Assembly (NCBI RefSeq): GCF_033807575.1 | Contig: NC_084730.1 | Span: forward strand, 6,555,986-6,619,985 | Source of the DNA: Cydia pomonella | Taxonomy: Eukaryota > Arthropoda > Insecta > Lepidoptera > Tortricidae | DNA: 64,000 bases | Direction: 5' to 3' | In this document: positions 28,101 through 36,688 of the stretch, piece by piece | Layout: the number at the start of each line of letters is the position of its first letter | Numbering within the stretch: the first letter of the stretch is position 1 | Translations under genes and position numbers: made by a program | The notes under the pieces: model-generated | Databases searched by the model: none | The model's input: only the letters and a program-made list of their open reading frames with translations | What the model was told of the DNA's origin: nothing

Positions 28101-31100
28101 CATTTTCAAAAGGGGTGAAAATGTACAACAACTAAAACATTATTTTCTACAATTTGAAATTGGTAACATACATTTTTTAAAGTTAATTTGCATTGGCTGA
28201 TCAATGTTTAATAGCCATCAGATATATTGGAGCGGCCAACGCGCTCACAAATATCTGAACACAGCTTTATTGTCAAGGTGTTATAGTGCCTGTTCAGATA
28301 TTTGTGAATACCTTGGCCTTGGGGAATATATTGAAGGATTTTCATGGAACTTTTGTGATTAAAATTTTATATTGTTAAAATTTTCTGTTTAGTACTGAAC
28401 AATATGGGTAGTTTTTTTTAAACAATGAAATCCATTTTCGCAGTCCAGCTATATGAAGTTACACCTTATGGTCTTCGTATCGTTTTATGCTGCGAATATT
28501 ATATGCTGCCACACAATAATGAGTCTTATTACTACTGTAAGAAGAACACTTTGTGTCACTGCTACATTTTAATAAATCTCAGTAAACTTTTTAACAACAT
28601 ACCCATTAGTAGATGGACCATTTTCATACCTGGAAACGGACTTGACTTGGTTGTCTTTAGTTAAGAGGATAATTTTTAAATTATTTTTAAATTTATTTTG
28701 CAAGTTAAATAATTTTTTTTTAATTTTTTTTAAGGGTTCAAATTTGCGGTTAAGGAAATAGAAAGAAAAAGGTTATGAGCATTCCACCAATAATAAAATT
28801 TTGATGTTAGTAAACAACCTATATTAAAAATTTCGTTTAACAACCTTATTTTCTTTATTACAGATGGATGGTCAAGAAATGGCAAACACTGGTCGAAGCC
28901 AACATCGATGTGAAGACCACCGATGGCTACTTGCTGCGAGTGTTCTGCATCGGATTCACCAACAAGGATACGCTTAGCCAGCGCAAGACTTGCTATGCCC
29001 AACACACCCAGGTAAGAACCAGTTATATTTTCTGCATAGATGGCCGGGGATTGAACCAGGGACTTCACTGTTAAATAGCAGCTGTTTTCCTACTGCGCCA
29101 TGATAGCACACCCAGGTAAGGACCAAGGAAGGATAGAAATGTATAGTGGTCGAGATATGGCAGACTATGAAGACAACATCGATTGAAGACCACCGATGGC
29201 TTGAAAAGCCATGCCGCCATTTCGAAAAACAATCCATAAAAATGTTCTATAATAGGTAATATAATTATCGAAGGTTTTCACAAAATTTCATAAGACTTGG
29301 TTGAGAAATGTGACCTGTGAAGGAGAACAGATGGACAGATTTATGAAAGCATATAGCAGGTGAAGGCCATAGTTCAAAAGATTAGACCCATATATGTTTT
29401 ATTTGGGGCTTGTGATGTGCGCCTGCTCCACACACAGAAGTAGGTTGGTCGTTAGCGAAGGAAAACATTGTGAGGAAACCAGACTCGTTGAAGAAAAACA
29501 TTGTGAGGAAACCAGGAATCATTGGGGGAAAAAATTGTGAAGAAACCAGACTCTTCCTAGAATGGCCTAGTTTCTCTAGGATGATCAGATTACCGTCCCT
29601 TTCCTTAAACTGCCTGCACTAAACTAAATTATGTTGCAAAAGCCGACTTGACGAGATTGTTTATAAAATTTATCATTAGCCGGGTCCACACAGAGCGAGC
29701 GTACGCGCGAGATAAGATTTCCTCACGCACAAACCGGCCAGTGTAGACGTGCGTGTGCTCGCTCTATGTGGACCCGCCTAATCCCATTAAATTATGCACA
29801 ATATATAAATAAATGATTCTAAAAAAAATGTTCGCTATTTGTGAGGTTGAATTTTCGCAGTCCAGCTATATGAAGTTACACCTTATGGTCTTCGTATCGT
29901 TTTATGCTGCGAACATTATATGCTGCCACACAATATCGAGTCTTACTACTACTGTATAAGGATCACTTTGTGTCGTTGCTACATTATTTATCTATAGAAC
30001 AAATTTTAACCCTTTGAACGCTTTACGTCATAAACAAAAACTGCACTTACACGCCACACGCAAGCAAGCTAATGTAAACCTTACTTGAAAGCGGGAAGGT
30101 TACTTTGACAGCACACGTTATAATATGATTGTTCTTGGCGCTGTGGACACCACTAGTTACGACGCCTATAAGTGCTGAGGTGTTCAAAAGGTACACATTT
30201 TATGACAAAGGTCCTTCTATGTATATGGAGAATGGAATTAAAAGGAGTGAAATCTCTTATGGTAGAACGGTTGCAAAAGTGTCCAGCTGTCAGCTATAAA
30301 TAATATTCCAAATCTCTCCAGAGTAGCGCTAGAGTAGCTAACAATCTAGGCGTTATTGACGGAGTGAAGTGCGCTGTCTACGATTTGTTTTTTTTTTTCA
30401 AGTATTCTAGGTATTGTAGCGCCACCTATTTAAGGTTCTTCGATGGCACTTTTTGGTACATGGAGATTCCATTCCTTACCTCCACCTTCCATAATTTATT
30501 ATTAAATTATAGTCCTATGAAACAAGTGTTTTTTAATAAAAAAAATTCTTTCACTTTTCTTAAAGAAGCCTGTAAATTTAAAATAATAATTTATTTACTC
30601 TGTACTTTTTTTCAACAGGTCCGCGCCATCCGCAAGAAGATGTGCGAGATCATCACCCGCGACGTCACCAACTCCGAGCTGCGCGAGGTCGTCAACAAGC
30701 TGCTCCCCGACTCCATCGCCAAGGACATCGAGAAGGCGTGCCACGGCATCTACCCGCTCCGCGATGTGTGCATCAGGAAGGTACGTCAAGTTGACTCAAT
30801 TTTCCGTTAGATGGCGCTGTAACGTTCGACGCGATTCCTACATCGCGCTAACGATGTGTCGACGTGGAGTCTTTAAATAAACAGGCAATGAGGCTGATTT
30901 ATTTTATATTAATTTTCAGCACAATTCTTTATTAATTAATATTAAAATAATTAATTAAGATGTTACCTTCTGTTTTACGACAATTAAGAAAAGATAGCTA
31001 GTTAAAACCAAAATGATGATCCACCTAGCTCGCAATGACAGAACTGATGAAAACATTTGTTCCCTTTTGATTTTTCACTGAAATCCTCCCATTTTTAACA

Positions 31101-31293
31101 AAACCTGTAGCCTTCAAAACAGTTTCTCATGTATACGTTTTTTTTTCAGGTCAAGGTACTCAAGCGGCCTCGTTTCGAGATCTCCAAGCTGATGGAGCTG
31201 CACGGCGAGGGCGGCAGCGGCAAGCGCGGCGAGGCCGGCGACAAGTCCGAGAGGCCGGAGGGCTACGAGCCGCCCGTGCAAGAGAGCGTCTAA
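25130..31293 (+). CDS. RpS3A: 40S ribosomal protein S3A (eS1)
   Basis: Structural protein of the small cytoplasmic ribosomal subunit. Seven exons: 25130-25191, 25497-25593, 26730-26815, 27541-27636, 28864-29011, 30619-30780, 31150-31293. All junctions are GT-AG with matching phases, giving 264 residues, the usual length for the family. The start MAVGKNKGLSKGGKKG, the block VDPFTRKDWYDVKAPSMF, the central CNFHGMDLTTDKLRWMVKKW and the end SERPEGYEPPVQESV are characteristic of eS1. The codon use in exon 6 is strikingly GC-rich compared with the flanking introns. Introns 2, 3 and 6 carry a C/D snoRNA-like unit and introns 4 and 5 an H/ACA-like unit, as expected of a ribosomal-protein host gene. 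Introns 2 and 5 also hold old partial duplications of exons 4 and 5. An AATAAA lies at 31378-31383. Confidence 0.97.
25972..26430 (+). repeat. duplication block in RpS3A intron 2, including a copy of the exon 4 donor end
   Basis: 25972-26090 is repeated nearly exactly at 26305-26425. Between them, 26106-26299 copies 27592-27783: the last ~45 bases of exon 4 with its donor and ~150 bases of intron 4. The copied exon end has one substitution (CTC to TTC at the Leu codon) and no acceptor, so it should not be spliced in. Confidence 0.85.
26587..26665 (+). ncRNA. box C/D snoRNA-like unit, copy 1 (RpS3A intron 2)
   Basis: Box C ATGATGA at 26591-26597, an internal CTGATGA (overlapping D'/C'-like motif) at about 26623, and box D CTGA at 26658-26661. 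It lies 69 bases before exon 3. The interior is nearly identical to the copies in introns 3 and 6 while flanks differ, so the conserved unit is the RNA. In vertebrates RPS3A introns host SNORD73 (known); whether this is its counterpart is not shown. Confidence 0.75.
26936..27290. mobile_element. foldback sequence rich in AGCATGCT
   Basis: The palindrome AGCATGCT and variants occur about ten times, and the two sides pair imperfectly. Probably a decayed MITE in RpS3A intron 3. Confidence 0.5.
27392..27471 (+). ncRNA. box C/D snoRNA-like unit, copy 2 (RpS3A intron 3)
   Basis: Box C ATGATGA at 27396-27402, box D CTGA at 27464-27467, 70 bases before exon 4, nearly the same spacing as copy 1. Flanking GAGCATT (27387-27393) and AGTGCTC (27469-27475) can form a seven-pair terminal stem with one G-U, the hallmark of a C/D snoRNA. 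This is the best-formed of the three copies. Confidence 0.8.
27735..27910 (+). mobile_element. LINE tail fragment in RpS3A intron 4
   Basis: The plus strand reads HWDDDIKRTVGKKWLQVAQN and MKDAYTQR, a LINE polyprotein C-terminus. The start of this fragment is also carried in the duplication at 26240-26299. Confidence 0.8.
28205..28330. mobile_element. palindromic MITE
   Basis: 'agatatattggagcggccaa' and 'aaatatctgaaca' face 'tgttcagatatttg' and 'ccttggccttggggaatata'. A related copy is at 33203-33310. Confidence 0.65.
28436..28569 (+). ncRNA. H/ACA snoRNA-like RNA, copy 1 (RpS3A intron 4)
   Basis: A 134-base block is about 90% identical to 29852-29986 in intron 5, while flanks are unrelated. 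The 5' hairpin is closed by TTCGCAG (28437-28443) and CTGCGAA (28490-28496). An H box ANANNA (ATATTA) follows. The second hairpin pairs ACACAA with TTGTGT, and an ACA triplet at 28564-28566 stands three bases from the proposed end. This is the hairpin-hinge-hairpin-tail layout of pseudouridylation guides. Target uridines were not determined. Confidence 0.8.
28900..29204 (+). repeat. degenerate partial copy of exon 5 in RpS3A intron 5
   Basis: 29100-29125 repeats the end of exon 5 with its donor (cacacccaggtaag), and 29145-29204 resembles exon 5's first half (aacatcgattgaagaccaccgatggct against the exon at 28902-28930). Between exon and copy, 29035-29098 is an inverted tRNA-SINE-like head (ttgaaccagggac, tactgcgccatgatagc). 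The pieces are out of order and carry stops. Confidence 0.6.
29395..29640 (+). mobile_element. degenerate SINE (family of 35046)
   Basis: 'gcgaaggaaaacattgtgaggaaaccagactc' occurs here in three imperfect tandem versions, followed by 'aatggcctagtttctctagg', matching the middle of the element at 35046-35346. Confidence 0.6.
29684..29777. mobile_element. palindromic MITE (GGGTCCACACAGAGCGAGC)
   Basis: 'gggtccacacagagcgagc' faces 'gctcgctctatgtggaccc'. Diverged relatives lie at 34060-34180 and 34567-34690. Confidence 0.7.
29852..29986 (+). ncRNA. H/ACA snoRNA-like RNA, copy 2 (RpS3A intron 5)
   Basis: The second copy of 28436-28569. The H box changes from ATATTA to ACATTA and so still fits ANANNA; the 5' stem TTCGCAG/CTGCGAA is unchanged; ACA is at 29981-29983. 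Changes fall mainly in loops, which supports a constrained RNA and not a random repeat. Confidence 0.8.
30340..30500. repeat. dispersed repeat, copies at 31774 and 31992
   Basis: 'cgttattgacggagtgaagtgcgctgtctacgatttg ... ggtacatggagattccattcc' recurs at 31992-32140, and in part at 31774-31910. This places one repeat inside intron 5 and two just after the gene. Confidence 0.7.
31009..31086 (+). ncRNA. box C/D snoRNA-like unit, copy 3 (RpS3A intron 6)
   Basis: Box C ATGATGA at 31013-31019 and box D CTGA at 31078-31081, 68 bases before exon 7, matching the position of the other copies. Two bases (CA) are deleted before the internal CTGATGA, and no clear terminal stem is seen, so this copy may be less active. 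Confidence 0.7.
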
Positions 31294-31387
31294 ATATATG
31301 ACTAAGATGTATACGTTGTTTCATTTTTAAATAGTTATACCTGCGACCCCTGGGAGACCTGTTTTTATATCACAGTCAATAAATAGT

Positions 31388-31625
31388 TATTTGTGTCCCG
31401 AGGGAGGAAAAGTAGGACATTGCGTGCCGCGTGTAAAATTGGCAAACACGCGGGATGGAATGTCCTACGATTCTTCCCGTGGTGCGCATACTATTTTTCT
31501 GCTCGATGGAGGCGGAAAGCGGCAACTTCGTTTAGCGCAGCGGGAGCAAAGTTGATGCTTTCCGCCTGGAGGGCAGAAAATGAATTAGATTACCCCAATA
31601 GGGAATATCACGCAAAACTGCGTAA
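31388..31625. mobile_element. foldback element downstream of RpS3A
   Basis: 'gtaggacatt' faces 'aatgtcctac', and 'gatggaggcggaaagc' faces 'gctttccgcctggag'. Two nested hairpins, non-coding. It starts right after the poly-A signal. Confidence 0.6.
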
Positions 31626-31639
31626 TGGGCGCTACTAGG

Positions 31640-33200
31640 ACAAACGGTAAACTAACCGCCTTGATGCATCAATGATATATTTATTCGTAACAATCTGTGA
31701 AAACTGACAAAAACCCAAAATAACTATGTGCTGGTACTGCACTCTGGCGGCAGAACATTGCAGTAAGATTCCTTATTGACGGAGTGAAGTGTGCTGTTAG
31801 TGATATGATTTTTTTTATCGAAGTATTGTGGCGCCACCTATTTAATCTTTTGAACGCTTTGTCATAAACACAAATAATATGGAAGGTAGAGGAATGCAAT
31901 CTCCATAGGCAGAACTGTTGCAAGTGTCCAGCTGTCAGCTATAAATAGTAGTTCCAAAACTCTCCAAGAGTAGCTAAGAGCCAACTAAGAACCTAGGCGT
32001 TATTGACGGAGTGAAGTGCGCTGTCTATGATTTGTTTTTTTTTCAAATATTCTAGATATTGTAGTGCCACCTATTTAAGGTTTTTTGATGACACTTTTTG
32101 GTACATGGAGATTCCATTCCTTGCCTCCACCTTCCATACCTATAGTTGTCCTTGGCGCTGTGGGCACGACTAGTTTCGACGACTTTAGGTGTTCGTGGCG
32201 TTAAGGTTAATATTTTTGATGGACACTTCATACACATCTTAGATTGTTCTCCTTAACTCTCCATACATTTGGCGAATATATGTCGGCTGTACATACTCGT
32301 GAGACCCCGAGACACACCGAGAACGAGTATATATACCACGGTTTTTTGGGGACTTATCAAAATAAATGAAATCGCCAAATATTTTTTTACCATTTATTTT
32401 CTAACAAAACGTCATCTTTTTTTCATAAGTCGTCTTAATTTTATTATCTCTAAGACAGAGCTGAAATCACAGATATTCCTATTATACATTTAACCCTTTC
32501 ACCGACGCAAAATAGTCACTCACACGCCAACATCATTTGTTTAACAGAAAGTGAAAGTTATCTTTTCTAAAAAAAACGCACTTCCGCTTTTTTTGGGAAA
32601 ACTTGTTATTTTATTTCCACTAAAAATATGTTGCTTGTGCAACCTGGCTAAAACCAGTGGGGCGACACTCCTCTTTTCGGGCATTCTCGCCTCCATTCGG
32701 CTCAGCATTGCTCCGAGCAATTAATACGGTTGGCACAACTTGACGTCCCTATGCGTGCACGACCACAGTCGAAAGGAATAGTGCCATACATTAGAAAGGG
32801 ACAGCATGATTCGTTGTCAAACTTCGGTTTTGTAGGAAGTTTAATTTCTCTACGGTTACTATATTAAGTACTATTATTTATTATGCTAAAACGTCGGATA
32901 AAAGGCAAAATCATGAAATATAAAATCGCGTAAGTATTAAATAAATAAATGTACTTATCAAGTGTTCTATATTTGTACCTTCTGGCATATTTTGGCGTTG
33001 TCGACGTTGAAAGGGTTATTTTATTACAGTTGATCTCACAAAAGAAATATACAACTTCGTTAAAGGAAACACGTCAAAAAAATCTTCATTATTATATTAA
33101 ACTTAATGCTTCTTAATTATATTTAACTTAACGTTAAGTTCACTTATCTATGAAACTACCATGTAGGTACGTAAAAGTATACATCCCTTAGGTACAGTGG
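31640..33200. other. intergenic repeats between RpS3A and the next candidate gene
   Basis: Contains the dispersed repeats at 31774-31990 and 31992-32215, and a fragment near 32280-32330 related to 38690-38820. An element at about 32490-33022 has inverted ends (aaccctttcaccgac / gttgaaagggtta), and is related to 30000-30190. No gene seen. Confidence 0.5.
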
Positions 33201-33202
33201 CT

Positions 33203-33312
33203 ATTAGATATATCGGAGCGGCCAAGGTGTCCAAAAATATCTGAACATGTGCCTCTTGATAAGGCTTTGTTGAGATATTTGAGAACATCATGGCTGCTCC
33301 AAGATATCTGGT
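33203..33312. mobile_element. palindromic MITE, second copy of 28205 family
   Basis: 'agatatatcggagcggccaa' and 'aaatatctgaaca' face 'gagatatttgaga' and 'ggctgctccaagatatc'. Confidence 0.6.
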
Positions 33313-33444
33313 ACTGTTCTGTGCTTTAAATCATACACACGTAATAGACGCTTGATATTTGTTTTACAGTATGTAACTTACATACAACGTGAAAAACATA
33401 TATACTAATTATTATTATACCAATCAATCAATTTTTCGTGTTAT

Positions 33445-33625
33445 GGCTCCATCAAGGTGTTGATGATTCTGCCAATGTCGAGGTTGGATAAGACACGGCT
33501 AGTATATGAATCTTATCATATTACGATCATAGTGTTCGGTGGAGTATCCGAACAATTTGCAAAGAAATACTATCTTGTTATCCCATCTACTACTTCTTTT
33601 AAAATATGGCTTCCATCAAATCTAT
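33445..33625 (-). repeat. partial copy of the 33605-33720 segment
   Basis: The minus strand reads LDIGRIINTLME here and LDIGKIIIDLMEA at 33605-33650 in the equivalent place, and 'ccgaacactatgatc' parallels 'ccgaacaacgtcatg'. The two segments are diverged tandem duplicates; neither has an obvious function in this frame. Confidence 0.45.
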
Positions 33626-33660
33626 GATGATTTTGCCAATGTCAAGTTTCGTTGTAAGTT

Positions 33661-33933
33661 TTAAGTGTGCTCGTAGAGCATGACGTTGTTCGGTAGATGC
33701 TTTTAGTAAAGAGATAGCTCGACTTTACTAAAAGCCACGATGGATTGCCGGATGTTGATTAAAACATGGTTAAACGCGTTTCAAGATTAGTTTTTCATTA
33801 CCTGCACACTTCCACGATAGTTCACTGCATAATAAGCTATCAATACTACTTTTTGAACAACATAAATGAGCAAAACACAAAAAAATATTCTCGAGAAGTC
33901 TTCGCCATCTTGAATCTCAACGACAACCCCCAT
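33661..33933 (-). CDS. candidate small single-pass membrane protein, two exons
   Basis: A minus-strand ATG at 33933 opens a 44-codon exon to a consensus donor (CAG|GTAATG) at 33802. Joining it in phase 0 to an AG acceptor at 33700 gives exon 2 at 33699-33661, which ends in TAA, for 56 residues in all. The product starts MGVVVEIQDGEDF, has one hydrophobic helix (IFFCVLLIYVVQKVVLIAYY) and ends with a polar NVMLYEHT tail. I do not recognise a family. The second acceptor lies in a hairpin (33699-33735) with a competing AG whose use would give an immediate stop. It could equally be a chance frame. Confidence 0.35.
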
Positions 33934-34566
33934 CTACTAAAATGAAAGTCTTTTTCTAACTCTGAAGGTAGGCTGACACATGTCAACAGTAAATTATAGG
34001 GTTGTCACAATGCAAATTAGAAACGTTTTTTTCGATTCTCGATTAAATCTGCAAAGGCCATATAATCCCGAGGAAAACGCGCGCGCTGCCTCGGCCAAGG
34101 CGAAAACCACCTATATACAATAACCGTTATGAGGAAATTGCCTCGCGCGTATTCACGCTCTGTGAGGACCCAACTATTGGTGATGATCTGATGATTTATA
34201 TTTTTAAGTAAACACCTTCATAATTGGACGCGACTGAAACGATTTGACACGAGCGGAATCGATTCGGTATTCGGTCGATAAGTAGAGTCAAACTATATTG
34301 CAATTGAGTTCCGTTTTACATTGAAACTCAAAGGTATTAGAACTTATCTATTTATTGTTATAACATAATATAACCTACCTATTTTGGTAATTTGTAATGA
34401 GATATTCTAAGCTACGAAGAAATGTATTTATTGTTGACGAAGCCTGCGCTGTGGATTTTTTTTTAGTGATAGTTAATAATAATCGTTCGGAAATATAAAT
34501 ATATATTTATTGTCTTATTGGAATTCAAGTTATTTTAGTTATAAAAGGATTGGTATGAAACGTCAT

Positions 34567-34690
34567 AGTTGGGTCCAACCAGAGCGATCATACGCGCGAG
34601 GCAATTTCCTCGCGCACAAACCGGCCAGTGTAGACGTCCACGCTCAAACGAGCGCGCCGTCTCGGCAGAGGCAAAAAAAAAATCAAATGT
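34567..34690. mobile_element. diverged MITE of the GGGTCCACACAGAGCG family
   Basis: It shares 'cgcgcacaaaccggccagtgtagacgt' with 29720-29750. An inverted relative at 34060-34180 shares 'gccaaggcgaaaacc' and 'ctctgtgaggaccc'. Confidence 0.55.
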
Positions 34691-34867
34691 CACCCTACCC
34701 TTCGCGTTTGAAAGACTATACATTGCCCCAATGTGTCCGACTGGACTGTCACTTAAGTATAAAATGAGTAAAAAGGCACATGATTTCGTAGTAAGGTGTA
34801 TCCGGGTAATTCCGAAAAGTCAGAATATCGGTAATTCCAAAGACTCAAATAAGATGGATAGAATTAG

Positions 34868-34975
34868 TCCTATCCTAGTCGGTAGTGATGCTGCCAACGA
34901 AACAGGAGGTCCCGGATTCGAATCCTGGTAACTCTGGTAAGGGCATTTATTTGTGTGCATATAACAAATTCAATA
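34868..34975 (+). mobile_element. truncated tRNA-derived SINE head
   Basis: 'gtagtgatgctgccaacgaa' , 'ggtcccggattcgaatcctggtaa' and 'aagggcatttatttgtg' match the head of the 18146 family; the rest is missing. Confidence 0.65.
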
Positions 34976-35045
34976 TTTGAGTTATGTATTATATTTATTG
35001 ACGTCTATATTTCGTACTTTTAGCATTAGAAAGAAGAAGCAGGAG

Positions 35046-35350
35046 AAGCGTCGACTTGCAATCCGGAGGTCGCGGGTTCAAACCCCGGCTCGTACCAATG
35101 AGTTTTTCGGAACTTATGTACGAAATATCATTTCATATTTACCAGTCGCTTTTCGGTGAAGGAAAACATCGTGAGAAAACTGGACTAATCCCTGTAAGTC
35201 CTAGTTTACCCTCTGGGTTGGAAGGTCAGATGGCAGTAGCTTTCGTAAAAACTAGTACCTACGCCAAATCTTGAGATTAGTTGTCAAGCGGACCCCAGGC
35301 TCCCATGAGCCGTGGCAAAATGCCGGGACAACGCAAGGAAGAAGAGCATT
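35046..35350 (+). mobile_element. tRNA-derived SINE, second family
   Basis: A head with a B-box-like GGTTCAAACCCC is followed by 'ttttcggtgaaggaaaacatcgtg', 'ggttggaaggtcagatggcag' and 'caagcggaccccaggctccc', and by an AAGGAAGAAGAG tail. Low divergence compared with 29395. Confidence 0.8.
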
Positions 35351-35354
35351 AGAA

Positions 35355-36400
35355 AGAAGGTAAGCGATTTTGAAGTGTATTTTTATTGAAAAACAAATCA
35401 CTGCAAATATGTAACAATTATAAATCATATACGATCATTTATATTCTTTTGCTTTCATTAGTTAATGATTTTTGTAAAGTTTTCAATAAAAATATTAGGT
35501 CATTACCTATGAAATTGGCGTTTTGTTTGGAGAACTTTAACGAAATTCGATTTTTCATACAATTAATTTTGCGGATTTATTTGTGATGGCATTTTCAAAC
35601 CAAACAAATTTTTGCCAGTAATCTGAGACATTTTAAGGCACATTTTCTATCTATTTTTTTTTAATCTGTCCCGTCAGAAAAATATAAGTCATTTAAATAC
35701 TCGAGCCGGCAGCACATGAAAAGAGCTGTTTTCAGGGAGGTATTCTGAATACATAAAACAATAAAAGTAACAAATAATTGTATGTAAAATCGTTGTTATG
35801 TAGCGCACTAATGAAATTAAAAAATACTTCGAAGTTACTGTTAAAATAAATAAACTATGACACGACTAATACTTATGAACAAAAACGCCAATTTCATAGG
35901 TAATGACCCAATACATGTCAATATTGTATAACCTTTTTTCTAATGCAAAAAAAAAAACAAACTAAACTACAGTACCAACATCACAGGCCTTATTGAGCTT
36001 ACTGTGAGACTAGATTGTCTGTGTATAATTATAATATTTATTTATTTCGTATTGATCGGAATTACTCGAACACACCTTATTCAAACAGGCCAATCGAAAT
36101 GCCACTTTAGTATCTAGGATATAAAAACAAGCACAATTTTATTATATCTCATAGCAAAGGCTACTCAATTTGTGTGAGAAATTTGAAATTTACCGAATTT
36201 ATGTTAATTCTCTAAAAAATTGTAAAAGAAAATGCTAAGTTCCATCGTTAGACCTTTAACCGACTCTTCAAAACCCTTATAAGATTCTGATTTCCTAGTG
36301 TTCAAAATAGTTCAAATTGAAAAACGATTGGATATAATTCTGAGTTTAATATACATAGATCACGACAAAAAATCATTAAAGAGCCGATTAAAATATTTTG
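35355..36400. other. intergenic, no gene recognised
   Basis: Very AT-rich. A pair 'taggtcattacctatgaaattggcgttt' (35495) and 'aaacgccaatttcataggtaatgac' (35882) forms a ~400-base inverted-end element. 35973-36052 is a SINE 3' end (caggccttattgagcttactgtgag). Confidence 0.5.
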
Positions 36401-36401
36401 T

Positions 36402-36500
36402 CAGCGGTGGTAGCACGGTCGCGTTTTATCGCCTATCACGTTCTAACAAGTATGTAAGTGCGAAAGTGACAGGCGATAAAATCGGACTATGCCACTGACT
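36402..36500. mobile_element. palindromic MITE
   Basis: 'gtcagcggtggtagcacggtcgcgttttatcgcct' faces 'aggcgataaaatcggactatgccactgac'. Confidence 0.7.
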
Positions 36501-36688
36501 GTCCCATTCTGAACAATATAAGCGTAATTTCACCATATGTATTTAAAATTGTACCTAAATGGTATTTAGTCTTTATTAGGTACACTCAGAACTTTTTAAA
36601 CTTAACAAATTTTATCAAATTGTGACGAAAAATAAGCTATAATTGGAAAATTGCCAGTTACAGCAGTTTAGGTTCACGGCAGCTTACC

